Positions 36,271 to 43,866 are shown, numbered from the stretch's first letter. The stretch: 50,637 bases of DNA from Pseudomonadota bacterium (GCA_018818835.1 JAHIRD010000158.1:1-50637); one strand, 5' to 3'. A program made the numbers and translations. Notes: generated from the letters alone by a model not told the origin.

Positions 36271-36735
36271 ATGATTCGATCGGAAAGTGGTTCAAAAACC
36301 AATAAAATGACCGTTTCTGCTGCAACAAGTCGGCTGATTTCCATGATCCTGAAAATGGCTCCCAGCGAAATCATGGACATCCTCAAGATCGTTGAAGAAA
36401 AGGAGCACGAAAAAAAAAGACGTTCTCCCCGGGTCAGCTATTTCATGGCCGTGGACTATCTGATCGACAACAGGGTATACAACGGGTTTATAAACAATAT
36501 CAGTTCAGAGGGTGTTTTTATCGAAACAAAAGAGAACTTTTCTGTGGACACGGAGATCACACTCACCTTTGCTCTTCCCAACTCCCAGGGACACATCCGG
36601 GTCAGTGGTAAAATTGTTCGCAAGGAAAAAACAGGCATTGGCATTGCCTTTGATGTGGATATTCAATCCATCCTTGAAAATCGCAAGGAACGTCTTCAAA
36701 CCCCAATCATGAACAGCCCGTCACTGATCAAATAA
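36271..36735 (+). CDS. PilZ-domain c-di-GMP receptor
   Basis: 154 residues, AAGGATATATTCCC before ATG. A helical N-terminus (about 15-45) precedes the PilZ domain: KKRRSPRVSY (RxxxR, about 48-57) and NNISSEGVFIE (the (D/N)xSxxG motif, about 75-85), both needed for c-di-GMP binding. No enzyme domain is attached, so it should act as a soluble effector, perhaps on motility or the pili encoded at the left. Its end overlaps the convergent prmA by 8 bases. Confidence 0.92.
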   Translation: MIRSESGSKTNKMTVSAATSRLISMILKMAPSEIMDILKIVEEKEHEKKRRSPRVSYFMAVDYLIDNRVYNGFINNISSEGVFIETKENFSVDTEITLTFALPNSQGHIRVSGKIVRKEKTGIGIAFDVDIQSILENRKERLQTPIMNSPSLIK

Positions 36736-37582
36736 CCTTTCCGTAAAAGGTATGCCAGACATCCTGCTGACTCCGTTTTTCAAGGATGGTCACGGGAAGA
36801 TCTGCCAGCATGTCTGCAACCTTCCGAGCCTGGGTTTTGAGAAGGCCGGACAGGATAAACTGTTTTTTGTCAAGAAATCCCGGCGAGGCAATGATCTGCT
36901 CCATGATCTCAAAATGAATATTGGCGATGAGGAGGTCGGCCCTGATGGATATCATGTCCTGGGCAAGTCCCTGAACAGCCAGAATCTTTTGGTCAAATCC
37001 GTTCAAACGAATATTATTCAAGGTTGTTTTCACGGCCAGCGCGTTAAAGTCCACAGCCAGAATTTTACTGCATCGCATGGTGGCCGCCGCCAGTGAGAGA
37101 AGTCCCGTTCCGCAGCCAAGATCAAGCACCCGGTCCACACCTTTCTTTTTCACAGCAAGTTCCAACAACTCCAGGCAGTCCCGTGTTGTGGGGTGAGTCC
37201 CGGTGCCGAAAACCACACCCGGATCCAGAAGGATATGGTTGGCTCCGAAGTTATGTAAATAAAAGCTGTCTGCCTGATCCCAGGGCGGAGAGACCGTGAA
37301 ATGCCCGATATGAAATGGTTCGGGTTTTTCACCCAACCACTCATGGTAAGGCATGCTGTATCGGTCAAGGAGGGTCACGTCAGCCTGTTTGTCCAAAAGA
37401 CCCTTGACCGTCTGATCCGAGGAACTGGAAAAAAACAGAAACGAGAAGCCGTCTTCAACCCAGTTTCCAATAAAATCCTTTCCCATCAAGGCTTTGTCCG
37501 TATTTGCCCGGCCACTTAGGTAATAAATATACAACTGGTCATAGGGGCAGACCCCTTTTGTGATGTCTTCTTGTTTGAGCAC
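36728..37582 (-). CDS. prmA: ribosomal protein L11 methyltransferase PrmA
   Basis: 284 residues from GTG 37582 (weak ribosome site). An N-terminal substrate-binding region is followed by the SAM domain, with DPGVVFGTGTHPTTRDCLE and VLDLGCGTGLLSLAAA diagnostic of PrmA. It trimethylates L11 residues. Its 3' end overlaps the convergent PilZ gene by 8 bases, so each lies on the other's antisense. Confidence 0.93.
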   Translation of the reverse strand: MLKQEDITKGVCPYDQLYIYYLSGRANTDKALMGKDFIGNWVEDGFSFLFFSSSSDQTVKGLLDKQADVTLLDRYSMPYHEWLGEKPEPFHIGHFTVSPPWDQADSFYLHNFGANHILLDPGVVFGTGTHPTTRDCLELLELAVKKKGVDRVLDLGCGTGLLSLAAATMRCSKILAVDFNALAVKTTLNNIRLNGFDQKILAVQGLAQDMISIRADLLIANIHFEIMEQIIASPGFLDKKQFILSGLLKTQARKVADMLADLPVTILEKRSQQDVWHTFYGKVI

Positions 37583-37610
37583 GAGTTCTTAATATCCTCT
37601 TTTATCGTGT

Positions 37611-38078
37611 TTATTTCACGGATTGGGCGGCCTCTTCGATCTTCTTATTCAAGGCGCTTGTCATGCCCGCAATTTCTTCGAGCAGAACAGCCGTTGGTTC
37701 CATGCCCTTGTCTCGTGCTTTTTTGGCCCAGTCCGAATAGGTCCCGGCATGGCTGTCATTGTGCCTGATCCAATGGGAGAAAAGAGTCAAAAGCTGTTCT
37801 TCAAATGAAAGGCTGCTTTGGGTATGGCTCTGCAGATGGGGCGTTTCTTTTTCCTGTCCATGGGTGTGGCCATGATCATGTTTGTGTTTATGATCATCCC
37901 CGTGCTTATGATCATGCCCGTGCTTGTGATCATGCTCGTGCTTGTGATCATGCTCGTGATTGTGACCATGCTCGTGCTTGTGATCATGCTCGTGCTTGTG
38001 GTCATGATCATGCTTGTTATCGTGCTCGTGTTTGTGATCATGCTTATGGCCGTTGTCGTTCTTGTGATCATGTGACAT
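37611..38078 (-). CDS. histidine-rich metal-binding protein
   Basis: 155 residues, AGGAGTGTCCCC before ATG. Residues 3-75 are an almost uninterrupted run of His paired with Asp, Glu, Lys or Asn (units such as HDHKHEHDHKHEHG), about 30 His in all, typical of nickel, zinc or cobalt storage. The C-terminal 65 residues are helical (LLTLFSHWIRHNDSHAG, then WAKKARDKG and LLEEIAGMTSALNKKIEEAA). No signal peptide, so the metal store is cytoplasmic. It resembles the His-rich tails of metallochaperones. No nickel enzyme or transporter lies next to it. The DNA is correspondingly repetitive. Confidence 0.85.
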   Translation of the reverse strand: MSHDHKNDNGHKHDHKHEHDNKHDHDHKHEHDHKHEHGHNHEHDHKHEHDHKHGHDHKHGDDHKHKHDHGHTHGQEKETPHLQSHTQSSLSFEEQLLTLFSHWIRHNDSHAGTYSDWAKKARDKGMEPTAVLLEEIAGMTSALNKKIEEAAQSVK

Positions 38079-38258
38079 GGGGACACTCCTGATTATTGGT
38101 TAAAGGCAAACTCTTTCTATCTTAGTCCATGATTCCTTCATTTTTAAAGGAAAAAAGAAATATGTCTTGATTTTTTATTAACTCTAAGTAAATTTGCAGT
38201 GTTTAGCCCATCTGTTTTAAACTCCATCATGATTTATTTTTTATTTTAAGGAGGTGCC

Positions 38259-40172
38259 ATGCCTGTCTTCTTTTCCCGAAAGAAATCCATAAAAAATACC
38301 ATTGTTATTTTTGGGCTTTCGGTCCTGGTGTCATGCCTTGCATTGTCAGCCTTTGCTGAAACCAACACCCTTCTGATTCTGGATGCTTCCGGAAGTATGC
38401 GTGCCCGGATTGACAACGTGGTCAAAATGGATATGGCCAAGGATGTCATCTGTGAATATATCCAAAGCCTGCCTCCTGAAATGAATGTGGGCCTTATGGT
38501 CTATGGCCACCGGGTTCGTGATGACTGCAACGACGTGGAGTATCTGGTCCCCCTCGATAAAAACAACAGGGACACCCTGATCCAAACCATCCGGAATCTG
38601 AAACCCATGGGGAAAACCCCCATTGCCCTGAGCCTGGACAAAGCCGTCAAAATTCTGGATGGGAAACAGGGTGACACCAACAGCATTATCCTGGTGAGTG
38701 ACGGCAAGGAATCCTGCGATGCAGACCCCTGTGCATTGATTGAAACATTCATGGCCCAGGGGAAAAAATTTGTCAGCCACGTGATCGGATTCAACGTAAA
38801 TAACCGTGACAAAAAACAACTGGAATGCATTGCCAGTGCGGGCAAAGGCAAATACTACTCTGCGGATGATCTTCCCGGATTCAAGGTGGCATTCCAGGAT
38901 GTAAAAAAATCCCAGCCCATTGTGGCGACACCTGTGCCTAAACCCCAGGCCACACAATTCAAATCCGGCACCCTGTCCCTCCGGAAACACAGCTTTACCG
39001 CAGGGGAACGGATATGGGTCCATTTCAGCACGCCGGAGAAGTATACGGCCAAAGCCTGGATCGGCATCATCCCCTCGGACATTCCCCACGGCAGTGAAGA
39101 GGTAAATGACGAGCATGATCTGACGTACAAATACTTGAATAAAGAGCAGACCGGTGATCTTGAATTTTTTGCTCCGGGCACACCTGGTCAGTATGACTTC
39201 AGGATGCACAACACGGATGAAAACGGGGTCGAAGTCGCATCGGTCAGCTTCCAGGTCACATCGGGAGCGGCAACCCTTTCCTTGTCTAAAAGCAGTCTGG
39301 TCTGCGGAGAACCCTTTGATGTTCAATTTAAAACCCTGGTCCCCCTGTCTCCCAAAGCCTGGGTGGGCATCATTCCATCGGATATTCCCCACGGAAGCGA
39401 ACAACGAAATGATGACCATGATATCGCATATAAATATCTGGGTGATAAACCCAATGGAAGTCTTTCATTCAACGCCCCGTCCAAACCCGGCAATTATGAT
39501 ATGAGACTCCATGATACGGACGACAACGGATCTGAAATCGCATCTATTCCCTTTACGGTGAGCGAGGGTTCTGCGTCTGTGTCCCTGAATAAAACACAGT
39601 TTCAAACCGGTGAAAAAATCTTCGTGGATTTCAGTACACCTGTGAATTTAAGCCCCAAGGCCTGGATAGGCATCATTCCGTCGGATATTCCCCACGGCAG
39701 TGAGGAGAGAAATGACGAATTCGATATCAGCTACAAATACCTTGGGGGAAAACCCCAGGGATCACTTGATTTTATCGCTCCGAGCAAGCCCGGTTCCTAT
39801 GACGCCCGGTTGAATGATACGGACAACAACGGCAATGAACTGGCTTCGGCAAGCTTTACCGTGGTCAGCGCCACAGCCACCATGACACTTACAAAAACAA
39901 ATTTTGTGCCTGGAGAAAGGATCTGGCTCACCTTCAACACATCTGTGGCCTTTGCAAGCAAAGCCTGGGTGGGGATCATCCCATCACATGTCCCCCACGG
40001 GAGTGAAGAGCAAAATGACGATAACGACATCAGCTACCAGTATGTGCAAGGGGAAAAAGAAGGCACTCTGGAATTTAAAGCTCCGGCCCAACCCGGTGCC
40101 TATGATTTCCGTTTGAATGATTCGGACAGCAACGGCAATGAAATTGCCTCAATCAGCTTTCGGGTCAACTGA
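38259..40172 (+). CDS. secreted VWA protein with four 101-residue tandem Ig-like repeats
   Basis: 637 residues, AAGGAGGTGCC before ATG. A signal sequence (about 10-33; Cys26 is not in a clear lipobox) leads to a von Willebrand A domain with MIDAS DASGS at 42-46, Thr in MGKTPIALSL (about 117) and VSDGKES (146). A proline-rich linker (about 218-232) then meets four repeats at about 238-335, 338-435, 439-535 and 540-637. The motif KAWIGIIPSDIPHGSE recurs exactly every 101 residues. Each unit ends in a YDARLNDTDNNGNE-like Ca-binding-style acidic loop. It is exported and probably adhesive or scaffold-like. Two Cys (157 region) may pair in the VWA domain. It is monocistronic and ends at a strong terminator. 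Confidence 0.87.
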   Translation: MPVFFSRKKSIKNTIVIFGLSVLVSCLALSAFAETNTLLILDASGSMRARIDNVVKMDMAKDVICEYIQSLPPEMNVGLMVYGHRVRDDCNDVEYLVPLDKNNRDTLIQTIRNLKPMGKTPIALSLDKAVKILDGKQGDTNSIILVSDGKESCDADPCALIETFMAQGKKFVSHVIGFNVNNRDKKQLECIASAGKGKYYSADDLPGFKVAFQDVKKSQPIVATPVPKPQATQFKSGTLSLRKHSFTAGERIWVHFSTPEKYTAKAWIGIIPSDIPHGSEEVNDEHDLTYKYLNKEQTGDLEFFAPGTPGQYDFRMHNTDENGVEVASVSFQVTSGAATLSLSKSSLVCGEPFDVQFKTLVPLSPKAWVGIIPSDIPHGSEQRNDDHDIAYKYLGDKPNGSLSFNAPSKPGNYDMRLHDTDDNGSEIASIPFTVSEGSASVSLNKTQFQTGEKIFVDFSTPVNLSPKAWIGIIPSDIPHGSEERNDEFDISYKYLGGKPQGSLDFIAPSKPGSYDARLNDTDNNGNELASASFTVVSATATMTLTKTNFVPGERIWLTFNTSVAFASKAWVGIIPSHVPHGSEEQNDDNDISYQYVQGEKEGTLEFKAPAQPGAYDFRLNDSDSNGNEIASISFRVN

Positions 40173-40184
40173 TTCATGGAATGA

Positions 40185-40210
40185 TAAACCGCCCCGGAAG
40201 GGGCGGTTTA
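40185..40210. terminator. perfect 11-bp hairpin between convergent genes
   Basis: TAAACCGCCCC / GGGGCGGTTTA with a GGAA loop. It stops the VWA gene and, reading the other strand, trmH, whose stop codon lies in the stem. Confidence 0.85.
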
Positions 40211-40864
40211 TTCGTGTTCATAACGTATATTTCCCTTAACATCCATCATGGGGTAAACACGTTTCTTTTTTTTATAATAAGGCGCAAGTCGGGGGTATCC
40301 CCACTCGAACAGAAGATTTTCAAAGGTCTGATCATTCATATGACGGATGTCATAGAGACCGGCCTCCATGCGCTGGCGCTGGGCCTCGTAAAGGATCAAG
40401 GCACTTGCCACCGACACATTAAGGGATTGAATCATACCAAACATGGGGACTATTATGCTGCCGTCTGCCTTTGACAGAGCCTCATCGGAAATACCCGTAA
40501 GTTCAGCACCCAAAACGATTGCTGTGGGTTTTGTATAATCCACATCCCTAAAATCAACGGCATTTTGATCGAAATGGGCACATAAAATCTGCATGTTTTG
40601 CTGCCTCAATACAGCAAAGGCCGGTTCCAGAGATTCATAGGTTCGGACCTGCACCCATTTTCGGCTGCCACTGGCCGCCCTTTGTTTGAGTTCAATCTGC
40701 TGCAGGTCCGTCACGGCATGTGCTTCAAAAATACCAACGGCATCACAGGTCCGTGCAATGGCCGCAAGATTGTGGGGTGTGCTCACATGCTCCATCAAAA
40801 CCGTCAGATCCATCTGGCGCCGGGATAATACAGTGCTTATCTTTTCAAAACGTTCCGGTGTCAT
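40208..40864 (-). CDS. trmH: tRNA (guanosine-2'-O)-methyltransferase TrmH
   Basis: 218 residues from ATG 40864 (AGGA nine bases before), matching the MTPERFEKI start of relatives; the longer frame lacks support. SPOUT motifs are clear: motif 1 EHVSTPHNLAAIARTCDAVG, motif 2 AIVLGAELTGIS, motif 3 IVPMFGMIQSLNVSVASALI. It methylates Gm18 in the D loop of tRNAs as a knotted dimer. The C-terminal extension after residue 175 is basic (YYKKKKRV) and suits tRNA binding. Confidence 0.94.
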   Translation of the reverse strand: MTPERFEKISTVLSRRQMDLTVLMEHVSTPHNLAAIARTCDAVGIFEAHAVTDLQQIELKQRAASGSRKWVQVRTYESLEPAFAVLRQQNMQILCAHFDQNAVDFRDVDYTKPTAIVLGAELTGISDEALSKADGSIIVPMFGMIQSLNVSVASALILYEAQRQRMEAGLYDIRHMNDQTFENLLFEWGYPRLAPYYKKKKRVYPMMDVKGNIRYEHE

Positions 40865-41104
40865 TGCCTTTTTTCCTGTCCATCTATTCTCGTGGTCATA
40901 CATCAGGGATGCATGATAGTACGTGCCCACCATACAAGATACCCGCAGGATGAAACAAGATATTTTTATCCGTTGCTCCCTACGCCATGCTCACTCCTTT
41001 ATGCGTCCCCCAAGTCTTTTTAAAGACAAAGCAGGCCTACTCTCCCAGGTAAGTCCTGGGATTGAAAAAAAGCAGTTTAACCTTGCAACACCGTCTGCGT
41101 AACA

Positions 41105-41170
41105 TGTCCGTGTTTGTCCAGGCTATTTCTTTCGTGGACGAACACAGACGACCACGGACCGACACGGACA
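41105..41170. repeat. nested palindrome built on TGTCCGTGT
   Basis: TGTCCGTGTTTGTCC (41105-41119) faces GGACCGACACGGACA (41156-41170). Inside it a second pair CGTGGACG/CGACCACG forms an inner hairpin. Confidence 0.6.
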
Positions 41171-41187
41171 TTGGAACACTGTCTGCC

Positions 41188-41369
41188 GCGCTTGTTCTTC
41201 GTGTACGCAAGCGACCAACGGGAGTGGGTGGTTGATAAAAAAACGATGTTCCGCCCAAGGCCATATTCCCATTGACACGTCATCAGGTTCTTCGTGGTAA
41301 ATTTGTTGTTAACGTTTCTAACCACCACCCGTTCGCGTAGCTCACTGAAGGACACGAAGAGCACAGCGC
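41188..41369. repeat. long inverted repeat with arms of about 45 bases
   Basis: The left arm (about 41188-41234, TTCTTCGTGTACGC ... GTGGGTGGTT) is similar to the complement of the right arm (about 41320-41369, AACCACCACCCGTTC ... GACACGAAGAGC). Together they look like a miniature non-coding inverted-repeat element. Confidence 0.45.
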
Positions 41370-41429
41370 GGCAAAGTTGCAACCAAAAGCCTCGTCTCTC
41401 ACGGAGGCACAGTTTGAATCAGGCCCTCC

Positions 41430-41458
41430 TTGACAGACTCTTTTCATTTTCTTATAGT
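41430..41458 (+). promoter_or_regulatory. sigma70 promoter
   Basis: TTGACA (41430-41435), 17 bases, TATAGT (41453-41458). It sits 52 bases before the 41510 start codon. Confidence 0.75.
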
Positions 41459-41509
41459 CTTTTTTCTTAAATTCAACACCCCTTTAACCCAAAGCCAAGG
41501 AGTTTGACC

Positions 41510-41932
41510 ATGATGTCCCAGGATGTTTTAGATGAGGTAAACGGTCTGATCGAAACATGGAGCGACAATCCCCAGCAGATTAAAAAAGCCTTTATCAGGT
41601 TCAAGGATTTTCTTGAACATATGGAGAATGTGTCGTTTTCTTTCAAAGGAAGGGCTGGAGTAAGCTACTCCCTTCGGGCCAAAAACAACCATCAAAAAGA
41701 CCGTGATCTGTTCGTCATGATGGATGTGATTGACGATGATCCCGACTCACGTTGGCTTTCCATCTGTTTTTACGGAGATCTTCTAACAGACCCGGAAGAA
41801 AAAGGAGATCTTGTGCCCGGCGGCCTTGCCGGAGAAGATGGGTATTGTTTTGATCTTGATGAATGGGATGAAGATGACATCAGATACATTGAAGATCGAC
41901 TTACAGAGGCTAACAGAAACGCCGCAAAATAA
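41510..41932 (+). CDS. acidic cytoplasmic hypothetical protein
   Basis: 140 residues from ATG 41510, with AAGGAG seven bases before. No signal or membrane segment. The helical N-terminus (DVLDEVNGLIETWSDNPQQI) precedes beta-like sequence (VSFSFKGRAGVSYSLRAK, LFVMMDVIDD, WLSICFYG). A very acidic C-terminus (FDLDEWDEDDIRYIEDRL) follows. The family is not recognised. It has its own promoter (41430-41458). The convergent yhbY ends 36 bases away. Confidence 0.75.
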   Translation: MMSQDVLDEVNGLIETWSDNPQQIKKAFIRFKDFLEHMENVSFSFKGRAGVSYSLRAKNNHQKDRDLFVMMDVIDDDPDSRWLSICFYGDLLTDPEEKGDLVPGGLAGEDGYCFDLDEWDEDDIRYIEDRLTEANRNAAK

Positions 41933-41968
41933 AAAGATGACCAAGGAACCCCGTTCATGGGTTCCTTA

Positions 41969-42286
41969 TCAATCTTCACGCACAGGAACCCGGATCCGTC
42001 TTTTTTTCACATCCGAATGGCGCCGGTAAAAAATAGCGACATGGCCAATGATACCCACCATTGCGCAGCCAGTACGTTCCTCGATCCCCTGTGAAATTTG
42101 GTCTTTCTGCTCTTTTTTCTTGAATTCGATGAACTTGAGTTTGATCAGCTCATGGGCATCCAGCGCCTCGTTGATTGATTTTTCAACTGCTTCTGTGATA
42201 CCGTTTTGTCCGATATAAACCACCGGTTCAAGATCATGTGCCAAACCCCTCAAATATTTTCGCTGAAACCCTTTTAATTCATGCAC
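41969..42286 (-). CDS. yhbY: ribosome assembly RNA-binding protein YhbY (CRM domain)
   Basis: 105 residues from GTG 42286, chosen for GGGG six bases upstream; ATG 42301 is an alternative with no site. LKGFQRKYLRGLAHDLEPVV and YIGQNGITEAVEKSINEALD are diagnostic of the CRM fold, as is the GIIGHVAIFYRRH strand. It binds precursor 23S rRNA during 50S assembly. The C-terminus is a basic tail (KKRRIRVPVRED). Confidence 0.9.
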   Translation of the reverse strand: MHELKGFQRKYLRGLAHDLEPVVYIGQNGITEAVEKSINEALDAHELIKLKFIEFKKKEQKDQISQGIEERTGCAMVGIIGHVAIFYRRHSDVKKRRIRVPVRED

Positions 42287-42476
42287 AGTGAACCCCGCCA
42301 TTATGTGTTTGAGGTCGGTTCCACCCCATGCGGAATCCCGAACCAACTTTTTCGATAATATACTTTATCACGCTGATATGCAACCTTATACATAAAATGG
42401 ATTTCCTGCGGAACATACTCAAATTTGATCCCTTATGGGCAAATCCGACTTAATCCGGCCCCTGACTGAAATATGC

Positions 42477-42505
42477 TTGATATGGATCTTCGTCTCTGTT
42501 ATTAT
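42477..42505 (+). promoter_or_regulatory. candidate upstream promoter of the TetR gene
   Basis: TTGATA, 17 bases, TATTAT (42500-42505). It lies 232 bases from the start codon. Confidence 0.5.
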
Positions 42506-42529
42506 ATTAGAAAAAGTCATAATTTCTTA

Positions 42530-42546
42530 TGCAAAATTCTTTTGCA
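42530..42546. promoter_or_regulatory. perfect 7-bp palindrome, possible TetR operator
   Basis: TGCAAAA-TTC-TTTTGCA, 24 bases past promoter A. Size and position suit a self-regulating TetR operator, but this is inference. Confidence 0.35.
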
Positions 42547-42676
42547 CGACATAGTCTTAAACGTTCACGAATGTGTAAATGTTTTTGACGTCTCAAAGAG
42601 ATACCTTTTCCCGTCGAGATATTACAATTGTTTTTTCAATACAATTCTGAATTGCATCTGACTCGATTTCCAGGCT

Positions 42677-42706
42677 TTGTCATTGTGATCACACCATCAC
42701 TATATT
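42677..42706 (+). promoter_or_regulatory. candidate proximal promoter of the TetR gene
   Basis: TTGTCA, 18 bases, TATATT (42701-42706), 31 bases before the ATG. The spacer contains the perfect palindrome TGTGATCACA. Confidence 0.5.
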
Positions 42707-42736
42707 TTTTCTTATGACCCAACAGGACTATATTTT

Positions 42737-43402
42737 ATGTATGAGAATTCAAAATTTTCCAAACTCAAAGAAGGCGAACGAGAGGCTCGAAAAGAGATCC
42801 TGATCAATGCTGCCCTTGACCTTTTCGACAAAAAACCCTTTGATGAAATAGGCGTCCGAGATATCGCCGCTGCCGTTGGCGTATCGCCGGCATCCATGTA
42901 CCGCTATTTCCCCAGCCGCGAAGACCTTTTCGTTGAAGCCTTTATCAAAGACTTGAGAACCATCGAAAAATGGTTGGACAAGCTCATACAGGACACCGAA
43001 GATTTTACCATGGAGGCCTTTGCCACAGCCCTTGTCACCCATCTTCTTAAAAGCGAACCCACATTCCAGATGATGAGCTACCTGATGATCAAGGGGAAAA
43101 TGAGCCCGAATCTGCTCAAACGTTATAACAATGTCCAACGTTCCTTGCTTAATAAAATCGATTCGGTTATCGACAAAGCAGGAATCCATACGGATAACAG
43201 GCTATTTTCGCACGTCCTTTATGCATCCTTAAACGGCATACTTATGACCTTTAGGAATTATCCCGGTCGAAGCAAGCATGACATTGAAAAGCATGTGCAT
43301 CGACTGGCCTCCCTCTTATGTAAGATTTTCAGATACGGCGTCGCCTCCCCACTGTTTGATGAGCTCTCACATAAAACTAAACCCCAGTTAGACGCACATT
43401 GA
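42737..43402 (+). CDS. TetR/AcrR-family transcriptional regulator
   Basis: 221 residues. The N-terminal DNA-binding domain (about 15-65) has the characteristic LINAALDLFDKKPFDEIGV ... RDIAAAVGVSPASMYRYFPS, including the SxxSxYxYFxS recognition helix. The C-terminal ligand/dimer domain is TetR_C-like and not assigned to a subfamily. CAGGAC is a weak site before ATG. No transporter or oxidoreductase is adjacent, so the target may be distant or the gene may be autoregulated through the upstream palindromes. Confidence 0.9.
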   Translation: MYENSKFSKLKEGEREARKEILINAALDLFDKKPFDEIGVRDIAAAVGVSPASMYRYFPSREDLFVEAFIKDLRTIEKWLDKLIQDTEDFTMEAFATALVTHLLKSEPTFQMMSYLMIKGKMSPNLLKRYNNVQRSLLNKIDSVIDKAGIHTDNRLFSHVLYASLNGILMTFRNYPGRSKHDIEKHVHRLASLLCKIFRYGVASPLFDELSHKTKPQLDAH

Positions 43403-43411
43403 AATTCCTGG

Positions 43412-43439
43412 CATAGGCCCTCCCGTTTATGGGCCTATG
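43412..43439. terminator. 9-bp hairpin after the TetR gene
   Basis: CATAGGCCC / GGGCCTATG around a 10-base loop, but with no T tract. It may stabilise the 3' end or be a weak terminator. Confidence 0.45.
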
Positions 43440-43478
43440 GGCGAAAACATCGTTTACCTGAAAAATCTTTGAACAATC

Positions 43479-43508
43479 TTGATGAGGGGAATAGGCTGGT
43501 GTTATACT
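43479..43508 (+). promoter_or_regulatory. candidate promoter of the terminated RNA
   Basis: TTGATG (43479-43484), 18 bases, TATACT (43503-43508). Confidence 0.45.
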
Positions 43509-43514
43509 CCAGCT

Positions 43515-43722
43515 AAAGATAAGAAATATTATTTGCCCTCCTTCTTCAACATTAAGAATTATACCATGGACCGGCTTTAAGGCCTCCAACGGTTAATATT
43601 AAACAAAGGGAGCTTGTGATGGCATATAATATAGACATCTTGATTGCAGGTCGGTTTTTCCGGGCTGCAGATCTGGAGGTCATGGGGTGGTTCGGCAGGT
43701 TTGCTGAATCACCCTTTTTTTT
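43515..43722 (+). ncRNA. candidate small RNA or 5' leader ending in an intrinsic terminator
   Basis: About 208 bases from the promoter above to the T run. It contains a hairpin (GCAG ... CTGC arms near 43647-43669 with one G-G mismatch and a TTTTT loop) and the strong terminator at 43685-43722. It lies between TetR and the hybrid kinase, and a separate promoter (43747-43776) follows, so it looks like its own unit. No known riboswitch consensus was recognised. Confidence 0.45.
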
Positions 43723-43750
43723 GCCCTGCATATTCCTAAGACATTGTTGA
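43619..43750 (+). CDS. 43-residue ORF with a good ribosome site across the terminator
   Basis: ATG 43619 is preceded by AAAGGGAGCTTGTG. The 43 residues (MAYNIDILIAGRFFRAADLE, then a Trp/Phe-rich part ending in LRHC) have no family resemblance. The frame crosses the terminator stem and stops at 43750, within the -35 of the next promoter. If translated, ribosomes would melt the terminator; alternatively the ORF is a chance frame inside a small RNA. Confidence 0.3.
   Translation: MAYNIDILIAGRFFRAADLEVMGWFGRFAESPFFLPCIFLRHC
43685..43722 (+). terminator. strong intrinsic terminator
   Basis: A 13-bp stem (GGGTGGTTCGGCA / TGCTGAATCACCC, two G-T pairs) with a GGTT loop, followed by eight T. Confidence 0.85.
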
Positions 43751-43776
43751 CTCTTTATATCCAATTGATTTAAACT
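43747..43776 (+). promoter_or_regulatory. candidate promoter of the hybrid kinase
   Basis: TTGACT (43747-43752), 18 bases, TAAACT (43771-43776), just after the terminator and before the kinase start. Confidence 0.45.
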
Positions 43777-43796
43777 AATCACATAACGGAGTATTC

Positions 43797-43859
43797 ATGG
43801 GTGCTTGTCCATCAGTCCCCAAAGGATTGACCGTTTCATTTTTTTTTGTATTTTATTAA
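43797..43859 (+). CDS. short upstream frame ending in a T9 run, kinase start region
   Basis: ATG 43797 has a good CGGAG site six bases upstream and opens 20 codons (MGACPSVPKGLTVSFF, then three more Phe/Tyr-rich codons) before TAA at 43857. The run of nine T at 43839-43847 lies inside it. Removing one T would join this start in frame to the kinase frame open from 43846. So this is either the true kinase N-terminus broken by a one-base slip, or a coupled upstream peptide. Confidence 0.45.
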   Translation: MGACPSVPKGLTVSFFFVFY

Positions 43860-43866
43860 TCAGCTT

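Larger units (their letters stand above)
40865..41509. other. repeat-filled gap between trmH and the acidic hypothetical gene
   Basis: 645 bases. It contains two structured palindromic elements (41105-41170 and 41188-41369), a small hairpin CCCAGGTAAGTCCTGGG (41044-41060) and a sigma70 promoter for the next gene (41430-41458). Minus-strand frames here are products of the repeats and not genes. Confidence 0.55.
42287..42736. other. AT-rich gap before the TetR gene with two promoters and palindromes
   Basis: 450 bases with no gene. Promoter A (42477-42505), a palindrome TGCAAAA-TTC-TTTTGCA (42530-42546), an imperfect palindrome CAATTCTGAATTG (42642-42654) and promoter B (42677-42706) with TGTGATCACA (42685-42694) in its spacer are all read on the plus strand. 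Confidence 0.5.

Noticed and set aside
37860-38092. Repetitive CATGATCACAAGC-like bases as a satellite or CRISPR; plus-strand frames 37805-38092
   Set aside because: The bases encode the His/Asp/Glu/Lys run of the minus-strand gene with a good ribosome site; the plus frames are shadows of low complexity.
38346-39419. Long minus-strand open frame of 357 codons
   Set aside because: It mirrors the VWA gene on the opposite strand, whose signal peptide, MIDAS and repeats are clear.
41037-41382. Minus-strand frames in the trmH-41510 gap
   Set aside because: They lie fully inside inverted-repeat elements and show no protein-like features.
42685-42694. TGTGATCACA as a CRP/FNR site
   Set aside because: It lacks the 6-base (CRP) or 4-base (FNR) spacer between half-sites; retained only as a palindrome of unknown use.
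43515-43722. Known riboswitch (c-di-GMP, glycine, cobalamin, fluoride, Moco)
   Set aside because: None of the conserved cores I know could be lined up with the bases, so no class was assigned.
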